NCBI RefSeq assembly: GCF_042788235.1
Contig: NZ_JBHZOL010000004.1
Span: 100,063 to 164,062, forward strand
DNA from: Sphaerothrix epifaneia
GTDB lineage: Bacteria > Cyanobacteriota > Cyanobacteriia > Phormidesmidales > Phormidesmidaceae
DNA: 64,000 bases
Direction of reading: 5' to 3'
Positions 1 through 7,641 of the stretch are shown here, one piece after another. The notes below the pieces were generated by a model. It was not told where the DNA came from. It was given only the letters and a program-made list of their open reading frames with translations, and did not search any database. Positions within the stretch are counted from its first letter, which is position 1. The number at the start of each line of letters is the position of its first letter. A program made the position numbers and the translations under genes.

Positions 1-33
1 GCGATCGCCTGAGCCAGTTTTTCCCCAGGCAAG

Positions 34-1344
34 CTAGCAGTCTAGCGTTGTTTCCCGTTCCCAAGGGGTAACTTGGGCGTTGAAGTCGCGCCACTCTTGT
101 TGCTTTAGCTGCAAATAAGACTGCACAAACCCAGTCCCCAAAGCGCGTGGCAAAACCGAGTCTTGCGCTAGCTGTTGTAAAGCCGCTTGCAAATGGGTTG
201 GCAACGCCTTCGCCGTACCAGATGGTAACGGCTCGGTGTAGTTGTTGTTGTCACAACGAGGCCCCGGATCGCGTTTGTGTTCAATGCCGTCTAAGCCCGC
301 TGCAATCAGCGCTGCTGGTAGCAGATAAGGGTTAGCAGCACCATCGGCCAAACGCAGCTCAAAGCGCCCCGCTTCAGGAATACGAATGGCATGGGTGCGA
401 TTGTTGCCGCTATAGCTAACTGCATTGGGCGACCAGGTAGCGCCCGATAGCGTTGCCGGGGCATTGATGCGCTTGTAGGAATTAATCGTGGGGTTGGTAA
501 AAGCGCAAAGTGCCTGAGCAGAGTGCAGCACCCCGCCAATAAACTGGTAAGCCAGATCCGACAATCCCAATTCTCCTGCCGGATCGTGAAACAGGTTAGT
601 GTTGCCTGCCCCATCCCAAACCGACAGGTGCATATGGCAGCCGTTGCCCGTGAGGTGGGCAAAAGGCTTTGGCATGAAAGTAGCGCGAAATCCGTGCTTT
701 TCAGCGATCGCTTTTGTCATGTACTTAAAGAAAGCATGGCGATCGGCTGTCACCAGCGCATCCGCATACGTCCAGTTCATCTCAAACTGACCGTTGGCAT
801 CTTCGTGGTCGTTTTGGTAAGCACCCCAGCCCAGGGCTAGCATGGCGTCGCAAATCTCAGCGATCACCTCAAACCGTCGCATCAGGGCTTGTTGGTCGTA
901 GCAGGGTTTCATTTGGCGATCGCGCGGATCTGAAAGCATTTCACCATCGGGCGATAGCAAAAAATACTCGCATTCCACTCCGGTCTTTACCCGGTAGCCT
1001 TGCTCCTGCGCCTGTTGCAGCACCCGTTTTAATACCAGCCGTGGGGTTTGCTCAATTGGGTTGCCCGCAGGCGTTACCAGATCGGCAGGTAGCCATGCCA
1101 CCTCTGGTTTCCAGGGCAATTGAAATAGGCTACTGGTTTCGGGCAGCGCCAGCATATCAGCATCGGCTGGGGTCATATCTAGCCAGGTAGCAAACCCGGC
1201 AAACCCGGCACCATTCGCCGCGATCGCGTCGATTGCCTCAGTCGGCACCAGTTTGGCTCGCTGAGTGCCAAACAAATCGGTAAACGAAATGAGAAAGTAG
1301 CGAATCTCTTTCTGGCGGGCGACTTCAGACAGGATGGTTGGCAT
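34..1344 (-). CDS. Glutamine synthetase family ligase (GlnT/GMAS-like)
   Basis: ATP-dependent amide ligase of the glutamine synthetase fold, 436 residues. Seen: metal-site glutamates in GVECEYF (about 122-128) and QFEMN (about 186-190), GNGCHMH near 233-239, then NSYKR, NRTHAIRIP and FELRLADGAANPY. The length is shorter than cyanobacterial GlnA (about 470) and far shorter than GlnN (about 720), and no adenylylation motif of the NLYDLP type is present. It therefore fits the GlnT / gamma-glutamylmethylamide synthetase-like branch, and the amine acceptor cannot be read from the sequence. It is the last gene of a three-gene minus-strand set, 48 nt after the hydrolase gene. Family call is firm, exact substrate is open. 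Confidence 0.9.
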   Translation of the reverse strand: MPTILSEVARQKEIRYFLISFTDLFGTQRAKLVPTEAIDAIAANGAGFAGFATWLDMTPADADMLALPETSSLFQLPWKPEVAWLPADLVTPAGNPIEQTPRLVLKRVLQQAQEQGYRVKTGVECEYFLLSPDGEMLSDPRDRQMKPCYDQQALMRRFEVIAEICDAMLALGWGAYQNDHEDANGQFEMNWTYADALVTADRHAFFKYMTKAIAEKHGFRATFMPKPFAHLTGNGCHMHLSVWDGAGNTNLFHDPAGELGLSDLAYQFIGGVLHSAQALCAFTNPTINSYKRINAPATLSGATWSPNAVSYSGNNRTHAIRIPEAGRFELRLADGAANPYLLPAALIAAGLDGIEHKRDPGPRCDNNNYTEPLPSGTAKALPTHLQAALQQLAQDSVLPRALGTGFVQSYLQLKQQEWRDFNAQVTPWERETTLDC

Positions 1345-1392
1345 AGCAGTTTGTCTATAAATTTGTCTATAAAAGCGATAAAAGCGATTGGC

Positions 1393-2406
1393 TTAAGACC
1401 TGAGCCAGTCTTGCACTGACTGCCGAATAAAAGCGGCATCTTCCGGATTTTGATAGGGGTTGCCAGCCCGATGTCCCCAAATCGAGGGAATGGGGCAATA
1501 CTCGGCTTGGGGTATGAGGGCGGCTTCTGCGGCGCAGTCTTCAGGGGTGAAGTAGAGATCCGTCGTCGCAGGCATTACCAGAGTTTTGGCTTGAATCGCC
1601 GCCATTGCTTGCCGATAATCGCCCTGGTAGGTCGGATTTTGGCTAATATCGCAGCGCCACCAGGTATCCAGCATGGCAATCAGGTTACGGGGATCGCGTT
1701 TGCGGTAGTTGACTTCCCAGCCCCGCCAGAGATAGTCGGCCAACGTGTCATAGCCGAGCTGAGTGTAAACCCGTTCTCGGTAATAAGCCTGCGACGCCGC
1801 CCAGCTAGCATAAATGCGGGCAAAAGTACGAAAGCCCCGTTCAGGGATGCCTGTAAAGGTTTTACCGTTCCAGGTGGGATCTGCCGTCAGCGCCGATCGC
1901 AAACTTTCCAAAAAAATTTGGTTATGTTCAGTGGTACGAGCAGTACCGCAGATAGCTACAATTCGCTGCACCCGCTCAGGATACAGTGCCCCCCAGTGGT
2001 AAGCTTGCTGCGCTCCCATCGACCAGCCATAGACCAAGGCCAGTTGCTCAACGCCAAAAACGGCTTGCAGCAAGCGCTGCTGCACCGTGACGTTATCTAA
2101 ATGGGTAAAGTAAAGCCCCTGCTCAGCTAGCCCTGGTAAGTCGCCGTTGCTAGGGGAGCTAGATAGGCCATTACCCAGCATATTGGGGATGACAATAAAC
2201 CAGCGGGTCGGGTCGAGAATGCCCTCAGGCTGAATCAGCCAGTCAATATCGCTGTGTTGGGCACCGTAAGAGGTGGGATAGAGAATGACATTGTCGCGAT
2301 CGCGCGATAACTCCCCGTAGGTTTGATACACCACCCGAATTTGCGGCAGCGTGACGCCACACTGCAACACAAAATTTTCTGCCTGCCAACAGCTTGCCTG
2401 CCTCAT
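1393..2406 (-). CDS. Alpha/beta hydrolase, homoserine O-acetyltransferase-like
   Basis: A 337-residue alpha/beta-hydrolase-fold protein resembling the MetX (homoserine O-acetyltransferase) family. Seen: oxyanion-region NMLGNGLSSSPSN near 75-87, nucleophile elbow GWSMG with Ser129, a late acidic TTDLYF segment and a final IWGHRAGNP histidine. The oxyanion and nucleophile layout is MetX-like, but the nucleophile motif is GWSMG rather than the GGSMGG usual for MetX, so acetyl transfer to homoserine is unproven; hydrolysis or acyl transfer on another small substrate is possible. Its start overlaps the desaturase stop by 4 nt, which implies translational coupling. No methionine-pathway neighbour is present. 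Confidence 0.85.
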   Translation of the reverse strand: MRQASCWQAENFVLQCGVTLPQIRVVYQTYGELSRDRDNVILYPTSYGAQHSDIDWLIQPEGILDPTRWFIVIPNMLGNGLSSSPSNGDLPGLAEQGLYFTHLDNVTVQQRLLQAVFGVEQLALVYGWSMGAQQAYHWGALYPERVQRIVAICGTARTTEHNQIFLESLRSALTADPTWNGKTFTGIPERGFRTFARIYASWAASQAYYRERVYTQLGYDTLADYLWRGWEVNYRKRDPRNLIAMLDTWWRCDISQNPTYQGDYRQAMAAIQAKTLVMPATTDLYFTPEDCAAEAALIPQAEYCPIPSIWGHRAGNPYQNPEDAAFIRQSVQDWLRS

Positions 2407-3383
2407 GGGGCGTTGCCAAATTGAGCCACAATCTCACGATTGGCGGCAATATATCCCGGCGTTACCTGGGTTAGCCGATCGGCTAGCTGGACGTGCGCCT
2501 GAGGCAGCGCATGAAACGGAATCGAGGCATAGAGATGATGCTCGGCATGAAACGGCATATTCCACATTAAGCGTCGCAGCGGCCAGACGGTCAGCGTGGT
2601 GCGGGTATTGGTTAATGGATTGTCGTCTTGGGTGCAACCTGTGTGTTCGGCCATCAAAATGAAGCGTAGAATGGGCTGCCCTACCGCTAAAGGCAGCAGC
2701 CAGTAAGTGATAAACCAGGGGCGCTGAAAGGCAATCGAAAGGGCGATCGCGCCGCCATAAACCGCTAGCTGCCATGCGGTTGACCGCATCACCTCCTGTC
2801 TGGCGGCGGCTGAGATGTAAGGACAGTCCTCAAATTGCCCTCGCGCCGCCCGGATATGCCCCTGTACTTTGCCGATCCACCAGGGAATGCTGCTGAGCTG
2901 CCACAGGTAAGCCGCCCAGCTACTAGGAGGAGCCTCCGCTAGCTCAGGGTCTTTCCCCGGAAGTTGGGTATAGCGGTGATGCCACTTGTGGTAACGCCGA
3001 TAAAACGTACTGTTGTAAAACGATAAAACCCCTGCAAACCAAGCCACGCCATCATTCAACCGCTGGCTGGCAAAAGCAGTACGATGCACGCACTCATGCA
3101 GCGTGGCAAACATTGCCGCCAAACTAAAGCCATAGACCATCAAAGCCGGAATCGCCAACCCCCAAGCCTGCTCCCGGCTCCAAGCCCAAATACTGCCACT
3201 GATGGCGATCACAGCCAAATGCCAGATCAATTGTTGCCAGCCTTTAAGATTCGATCGCCCGTTTAAATCGGCCAGAACAGATCCGGGCAAAATTGCTGAG
3301 GGTTGGGTCGGCGGGGATAATGGCGAGATTGCTGGCAGAGGGGAGGCGCTAAGCGCTTCAGGCGGCGTAGACTGCGTAGACAT
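2403..3383 (-). CDS. Membrane fatty acid desaturase-fold enzyme
   Basis: Membrane di-iron desaturase/hydroxylase-fold protein of 326 residues. The three histidine clusters are HECVH (96-100), HKWHH (132-136) and HAEHH (279-283), with another His at AEHTGC near 247. Hydrophobic segments lie near 52-68, 75-93, 113-125 and 205-235. Residues 1-35 are a proline/serine-rich tail of low complexity. It is shorter than DesA/DesB acyl-lipid desaturases and, from memory of the family, closer to the small group that includes rhizobitoxine desaturase; that subfamily placement is inference. First gene of the operon with the MetX-like hydrolase and the GS-like ligase, so the substrate may be an amino-acid derivative rather than a lipid. 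Confidence 0.85.
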   Translation of the reverse strand: MSTQSTPPEALSASPLPAISPLSPPTQPSAILPGSVLADLNGRSNLKGWQQLIWHLAVIAISGSIWAWSREQAWGLAIPALMVYGFSLAAMFATLHECVHRTAFASQRLNDGVAWFAGVLSFYNSTFYRRYHKWHHRYTQLPGKDPELAEAPPSSWAAYLWQLSSIPWWIGKVQGHIRAARGQFEDCPYISAAARQEVMRSTAWQLAVYGGAIALSIAFQRPWFITYWLLPLAVGQPILRFILMAEHTGCTQDDNPLTNTRTTLTVWPLRRLMWNMPFHAEHHLYASIPFHALPQAHVQLADRLTQVTPGYIAANREIVAQFGNAP

Positions 3384-3452
3384 AGTTAGGCGTTAAGACA
3401 ACTGTTTACGACAACAGTAGCGATAAAGCAGAAGATTAAGCTTTCGTGTACT

Positions 3453-3495
3453 GGTATATCGCTGACATTTCATCGCTCGTTGTTACACAGGCTAC
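3453..3495 (-). promoter_or_regulatory. Degenerate NtcA-like promoter for the desaturase operon (tentative)
   Basis: In the 293-nt divergent region between the desaturase gene and urtE, the minus strand reads GTA-N8-AAC (3495 to 3482), one base off the NtcA consensus GTA-N8-TAC. It is followed 23 nt later by TATACC (3458-3453). The consensus spacing is 22 and the consensus -10 is TAN3T, so both parts are imperfect. Control by NtcA would make sense for a GS-like gene facing urtE, but this is weak evidence. The same box read on the plus strand has only a TAGAAT 17 nt downstream. Confidence 0.25.
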
Positions 3496-3676
3496 GATTT
3501 TTCCGGTGAATTTAGAATTGGCCTGTTGTCAGGGGGGTGTCGTCACAAGGTTAAAAACATTTCAAAGGTTGGTTGTATGGCTAGCCAGTAGCTTAGGGCA
3601 GGCGTGGCTGAAAGAGCAGCAAAATAAAGCCGAACATGGTAAAAGCAATCAAGGCCGATATAGTGAGAGAGACGAC

Positions 3677-4438
3677 ATGCCTGTACAGCCAATTGAAACC
3701 TTAGAAAGACCGGAAGCCGCCGCTGCCTCTACCCTACACGTCAGCGGGCTAAACTTTTTCTACGGCGAAAGCCACATTTTGCGTAACGTTGAGCTAACCG
3801 TCCCTCCCGGACAAATGATTTGCCTAATTGGCCGCAACGGCGTAGGCAAAACTACCCTGCTAAAAAACGTCATGGGGCTGTTGCGCCCTCGCAGCGGTGA
3901 TATTCACTATCAAGGCCGCTCGATTGTCCACCTGTCTCCTGATCAGCGGGCGCGGCTTGGTATTGGCTATGTGCCTCAAGGGCGAGAAATTATTCCCCGG
4001 CTAACGGTCAAAGAAAACTTACTGATTGGACTAGAAGCCAGACGTGATCGCGTGGGCAACCTCGCCAGTCAAACTGTCCCTGAAGAAATTTACGAACTGT
4101 TTCCGGTTTTAAAAACAATGCTCTCGCGTATGGGGGGTGACCTCAGCGGCGGCCAGCAGCAGCAATTGGCGATCGCGCGCGCCCTCATGGGGCAGCCCAA
4201 GCTACTGGTGCTTGACGAGCCGACCGAAGGTATTCAGCCTTCTATCATCCTAGATATTGAAGCGGCTGTGCGACGCATCATTGAGACAACCGGGATCTCG
4301 GTGCTGCTGGTGGAGCAACACCTGCACTTTGTTCGTCAGGCCGACTATTACTACGCTATGCAAAAAGGCGAAATTGTTTCTTCCGGCCCTACCAGCCACC
4401 TCAGCAACGAAGTCATTCAACAATTCCTGGCTGTTTAA
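3677..4438 (+). CDS. urtE: Urea ABC transporter ATP-binding subunit UrtE
   Basis: One of the two ATPases of the high-affinity urea importer, acting on the cytoplasmic face with UrtD. Seen in the 253-residue product: Walker A GRNGVGKT (about 52-59), signature LSGGQQQQLAIARAL, Walker B LLVLDEPTEGIQPS and a switch histidine in LLVEQH. The frame is open upstream to 3446, but ATG 3677 places the first ABC-domain strand about 20 residues from the N-terminus, and the upstream 77 codons do not resemble the family. It stands alone on the plus strand, about 17 kb from urtABCD. Branched-chain amino-acid LivF is the closest alternative; the presence of urtABCD in the window favours UrtE. Confidence 0.88.
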   Translation: MPVQPIETLERPEAAAASTLHVSGLNFFYGESHILRNVELTVPPGQMICLIGRNGVGKTTLLKNVMGLLRPRSGDIHYQGRSIVHLSPDQRARLGIGYVPQGREIIPRLTVKENLLIGLEARRDRVGNLASQTVPEEIYELFPVLKTMLSRMGGDLSGGQQQQLAIARALMGQPKLLVLDEPTEGIQPSIILDIEAAVRRIIETTGISVLLVEQHLHFVRQADYYYAMQKGEIVSSGPTSHLSNEVIQQFLAV

Positions 4439-4563
4439 CGCTGCCCTGGCCTGCTCAGGTTCACCCCATCAGGCAGGTCTAGCCGCTGCCACCAGGGTTG
4501 CCACCTTTCAAGGGCTATCAGCGATTGATCCATCGCTTTTAAAGCCGCGAATGCCGCGAATAA

Positions 4564-4616
4564 GGTAGGGGTTCATCTGCAAACCCCTACCCCACCAGGC
4601 AGGCAAAAACCCTGCC
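4564..4616. terminator. Two tandem hairpins between urtE and ilvD
   Basis: A perfect 10-bp inverted repeat, GGTAGGGGTT (4564-4573) and AACCCCTACC (4582-4591), is followed by a 6-bp hairpin GGCAGG/CCTGCC (4598-4603 and 4611-4616) with an A-rich loop. They lie between convergent gene ends (urtE stop 4438, ilvD stop 4644), so they could end transcription from both sides. There is no long T run, so factor-independent termination is not certain. Confidence 0.5.
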
Positions 4617-4643
4617 ACCCTGTGAGTTACGACTCAAACAAAG

Positions 4644-6335
4644 TTATGACTCAAACAAATCCAGATCGGTGACTGCGCCACGGCTGCTAGAAGAAACCAG
4701 CTTGGCATATTTCGCCAATACCCCCTGGGTATAACGGGGTGGGCGGGGTTGCCAGTTTTGTCGTCGCTGAGCCAGTTCAGCGTCTGAAACCTCAAGCTGT
4801 AGCTGCCGACCATCAGCATCGATCGTAATCGAATCGCCTTCTTTCACCAAAGCGATCGCTCCACCGACGGCTGCTTCAGGAGCCACATGACCAACAACCA
4901 TGCCATAGGTGCCGCCAGAAAAACGGCCATCGGTAATCAACCCGACCGAATCGCCCAGCCCCGCGCCAATAATGGCTGATGTTGGCGCTAGCATCTCGCG
5001 CATACCCGGCCCGCCTTTTGGCCCTTCATAGCGCACAACAATCACGTCCCCGGCCTGAATTTTGCCTGCCAGAATCGCATCGAGGCAGTCTTCCTCAGAG
5101 TCAAACACACGGGCTGGCCCGGTAATGCTGCGCTTTTTGATGCCCGTTAGTTTGGCAACTGCACCCTCAGTCGCCAGATTGCCCCTGAGAATACCCAAGT
5201 GGCCTTGGGCATACATCGGCTGGTCAAAAGGCCGAATCACGTCTTGGTGGGCGGGGGGCTGGTCGGGCACCTCTGCCAGCACTTCTGCGATTGTTTGACC
5301 GCTGACGGTTAGGGCATCTCCGTGCAAAAGTCCCTGGTTGAGCAGCATTTTCATTACTTGAGGAATGCCGCCAGCCCGGTGTAAGTCGGTTGCTACGTAG
5401 CGCCCCGACGGTTTGAGGTCGCAGAAGACGGGTACTTTGGCTCGAATGGTTTCAAAATCGTCTAGCGTTAGCTCAATGCCTATAGCATGGGCGATCGCCA
5501 GTAAATGCAAGACCGAATTCGTCGAGCCACCCACCGCCATAATCACAGCGATGGCGTTTTCAAAAGCTTGACGGGTCAAAATTTGCTGAGGCAAAATTTG
5601 CCGCCGCACCGCCTCAGCCAAAACAAACGCCGACTTTTCGGTACTTTGCGCTTTTTCCTCATCTTCAGCCGCCATCGTCGAAGAATAGGGCAAGCTCATG
5701 CCCATAGCTTCAAAAGCTGACGACATCGTATTGGCGGTATACATACCACCGCAGGAACCCGCACCCGGACAGGCATGGCGCTCAACGGCTACGAGTTCGG
5801 CTTCGTCAATTTTGCCAGCGCTGTACTGACCGACGGCTTCAAAAGCGCTGACCACGGTTAAGTCCTGGCCGTTGTAGTGCCCTGGCTTGATGGTGCCCCC
5901 GTAGACAAACACGGCTGGAATGTTCATGCGGGCGATCGCAATCATCGCTCCCGGCATGTTTTTATCACAACCGCCAATGGCCAAAACCCCATCCATACTT
6001 TGACCCATACAGGCCGTTTCAATCGAATCAGCAATGACCTCCCGCGACACCAGCGAATACTTCATCCCCTCAGTGCCCATCGAAATACCATCGCTGATGG
6101 TAATCGTGCCAAACATTTGGGGCATCACCCCAGCTTCTCTTAAAGCGACTTCGGCTCGCTGAGCCAGCCCGTTAATGCCCATATTGCAGGGCGTAATCGT
6201 GCTGTAGCCATTAGCCAAGCCGACGATTGGTTTTTTGAAGTCTTCATCTTGAAACCCCACAGCCCGCAACATGGCACGGTTTGGAGTCCGCTGAACTCCT
6301 TGAGTTACAACCTGACTTCGGCGGTTATCCGACAT
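4644..6335 (-). CDS. ilvD: Dihydroxy-acid dehydratase IlvD
   Basis: Iron-sulfur dehydratase that converts 2,3-dihydroxy-isovalerate or -methylvalerate to the 2-keto acid in valine, leucine and isoleucine synthesis. The 563-residue length is normal. Cluster cysteines are visible in TPCNMG, GGCDKNMPG and CPGAGSCGGMYTANTM, and the C-terminal domain has DGRFSGGTYG. The start is ATG 6335 with AAGGA eight bases upstream on the minus strand. It is monocistronic: convergent with urtE on one side, with a 444-nt gap on the other. Confidence 0.97.
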   Translation of the reverse strand: MSDNRRSQVVTQGVQRTPNRAMLRAVGFQDEDFKKPIVGLANGYSTITPCNMGINGLAQRAEVALREAGVMPQMFGTITISDGISMGTEGMKYSLVSREVIADSIETACMGQSMDGVLAIGGCDKNMPGAMIAIARMNIPAVFVYGGTIKPGHYNGQDLTVVSAFEAVGQYSAGKIDEAELVAVERHACPGAGSCGGMYTANTMSSAFEAMGMSLPYSSTMAAEDEEKAQSTEKSAFVLAEAVRRQILPQQILTRQAFENAIAVIMAVGGSTNSVLHLLAIAHAIGIELTLDDFETIRAKVPVFCDLKPSGRYVATDLHRAGGIPQVMKMLLNQGLLHGDALTVSGQTIAEVLAEVPDQPPAHQDVIRPFDQPMYAQGHLGILRGNLATEGAVAKLTGIKKRSITGPARVFDSEEDCLDAILAGKIQAGDVIVVRYEGPKGGPGMREMLAPTSAIIGAGLGDSVGLITDGRFSGGTYGMVVGHVAPEAAVGGAIALVKEGDSITIDADGRQLQLEVSDAELAQRRQNWQPRPPRYTQGVLAKYAKLVSSSSRGAVTDLDLFES

Positions 6336-6779
6336 AATGCTTATCCTTCACAGTTCACTAAGACATCCTTGGGGAGTTAATCCTAATCTTTACCCCGGCT
6401 GACTCGCTAGCCCTTGTCTGCGCCTTCAGTTCCAATACGACATTCAGCGAAAGCGATAGTGCAGACTTGATGGGCTTGCCTTTCGTTGATTGTCTGATCA
6501 GAACCGTAATAAACCTATTGAAGCAGACAATGGATTTAATAATTCGCAGCTATCTAACCGATCACTTGTATCTCTTGTTACCTCCATGAGAGAATGCTTA
6601 CTCTCTTGCTGCTGTGCTTAATCAAGGCTGGGTAAGCTAAGTAACGAGAGGCAAGCACCCGTTTTCTCTTGCTAGCTCATCCAATTGGGTCAGGTTGAAG
6701 CTACCATCACCGAAGTCTCTGTAGAATTAGCAGCCACAGGTTGAAATATTTGTTGAAAGGCTGAAGCTGGCAAGAAAAA
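6336..6779. other. Non-coding gap between ilvD and the pentapeptide gene
   Basis: Divergent spacer of 444 nt that must hold the ilvD and pentapeptide-gene promoters. It contains an exact GTA-N8-TAC (6568-6581), but no TAN3T at the 22-nt spacing on either strand. A 6-bp inverted repeat GCTTAC/GTAAGC flanks about 6596-6638. I see no tRNA, no credible ORF and no intrinsic terminator. Confidence 0.6.
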
Positions 6780-7640
6780 TTGACGACTGAAACAACACTT
6801 ATGGATGCAGAAGAACTGCTGAATCGCTATACAGCAGGAGAACGCGATTTTCGCAGCGCCAACTTGGCTAATGTCAACTTAGCTAACTGCGATTTGCCCG
6901 ATATCAATCTCCGACGAGCCAATTTGCGGCAGGCGAACCTCTCCGGCGCTAACCTGGTAGGCGCTAACCTGCGAGAGGCTGTTTTGAGAGGCACCCATTT
7001 GGCTCAGGCTGTCCTGCGTTTGAGCAACCTGATTGGCGCTGATCTCACCGATGCCAACTTGCAACAAGCTGATCTCTCTGAGGCGGGTATTCGCAGCGCC
7101 AATCTAACGCGGACTCAGCTTTTCCAAGCCAACTTAAAGGAAGCCAACCTCAGCGAAGCTAATCTAGACAGTGCCGCTTTGCGAGAAGCCAATCTCAGCG
7201 AAAGCAGTTTGAGCCGAACCAAAATGCTGGGCTGCGATCTAACGGGGGCGGTTTTAGACAATGCCAATCTCACCAGCGCTCTGCTAAATGGTGCCATTTT
7301 AGAAAATGCCAGCATGGTGGATGCTGTTCTTAGCGGCGCGACCTTAGAAGGGGCTGACCTGCGCGACGTTGACCTCAGCCGCGCCCGCCTCAAGGGAGCC
7401 AACCTGGTTAACGTCAATCTCAGCCGTGCTAACTTACGCGGCGCTAACTTGAGCTGGAGTTCGCTACGGGGAGCCAATCTGCGAGGCGCTACGCTTTATC
7501 GCGCCAAACTCAACTGGTCTAATTTGAGCGGAGCGATTTTGACTGAAGCGGTCATGATCAATGCCAGCTTGACCTACACCAACTTGCGCAATGCCGACTT
7601 GAGCGGAGCGATCTTACCCGATGGCATGACCCATGAGTAA
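6780..7640 (+). CDS. Pentapeptide repeat protein
   Basis: A 286-residue protein built almost entirely of A(N/D)LxX pentapeptides from about residue 22 to the end, which predicts a right-handed quadrilateral beta-helix. It has no signal peptide or membrane segment, so it is probably cytosolic. Cyanobacteria carry many such proteins and most have no known function; nothing here points to a gyrase-protection role. The start is uncertain: TTG 6780 gives the open frame, while ATG 6801 gives a protein 7 residues shorter; neither has a good ribosome site. It is convergent with the next gene, leaving 1 nt between the stops. Confidence 0.9.
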   Translation: MTTETTLMDAEELLNRYTAGERDFRSANLANVNLANCDLPDINLRRANLRQANLSGANLVGANLREAVLRGTHLAQAVLRLSNLIGADLTDANLQQADLSEAGIRSANLTRTQLFQANLKEANLSEANLDSAALREANLSESSLSRTKMLGCDLTGAVLDNANLTSALLNGAILENASMVDAVLSGATLEGADLRDVDLSRARLKGANLVNVNLSRANLRGANLSWSSLRGANLRGATLYRAKLNWSNLSGAILTEAVMINASLTYTNLRNADLSGAILPDGMTHE

Positions 7641-7641
7641 A

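Noticed and set aside
3482..3518. NtcA promoter for urtE on the plus strand
   Set aside because: The box is GTT-N8-TAC (one mismatch) and the nearest -10-like TAGAAT is 17 nt away instead of 22.
6568..6581. Exact GTA-N8-TAC (NtcA-like) between ilvD and the pentapeptide gene
   Set aside because: No TAN3T lies 22 nt downstream on either strand. The bare motif is expected about 15 times by chance in 64 kb, so a site alone is not evidence.
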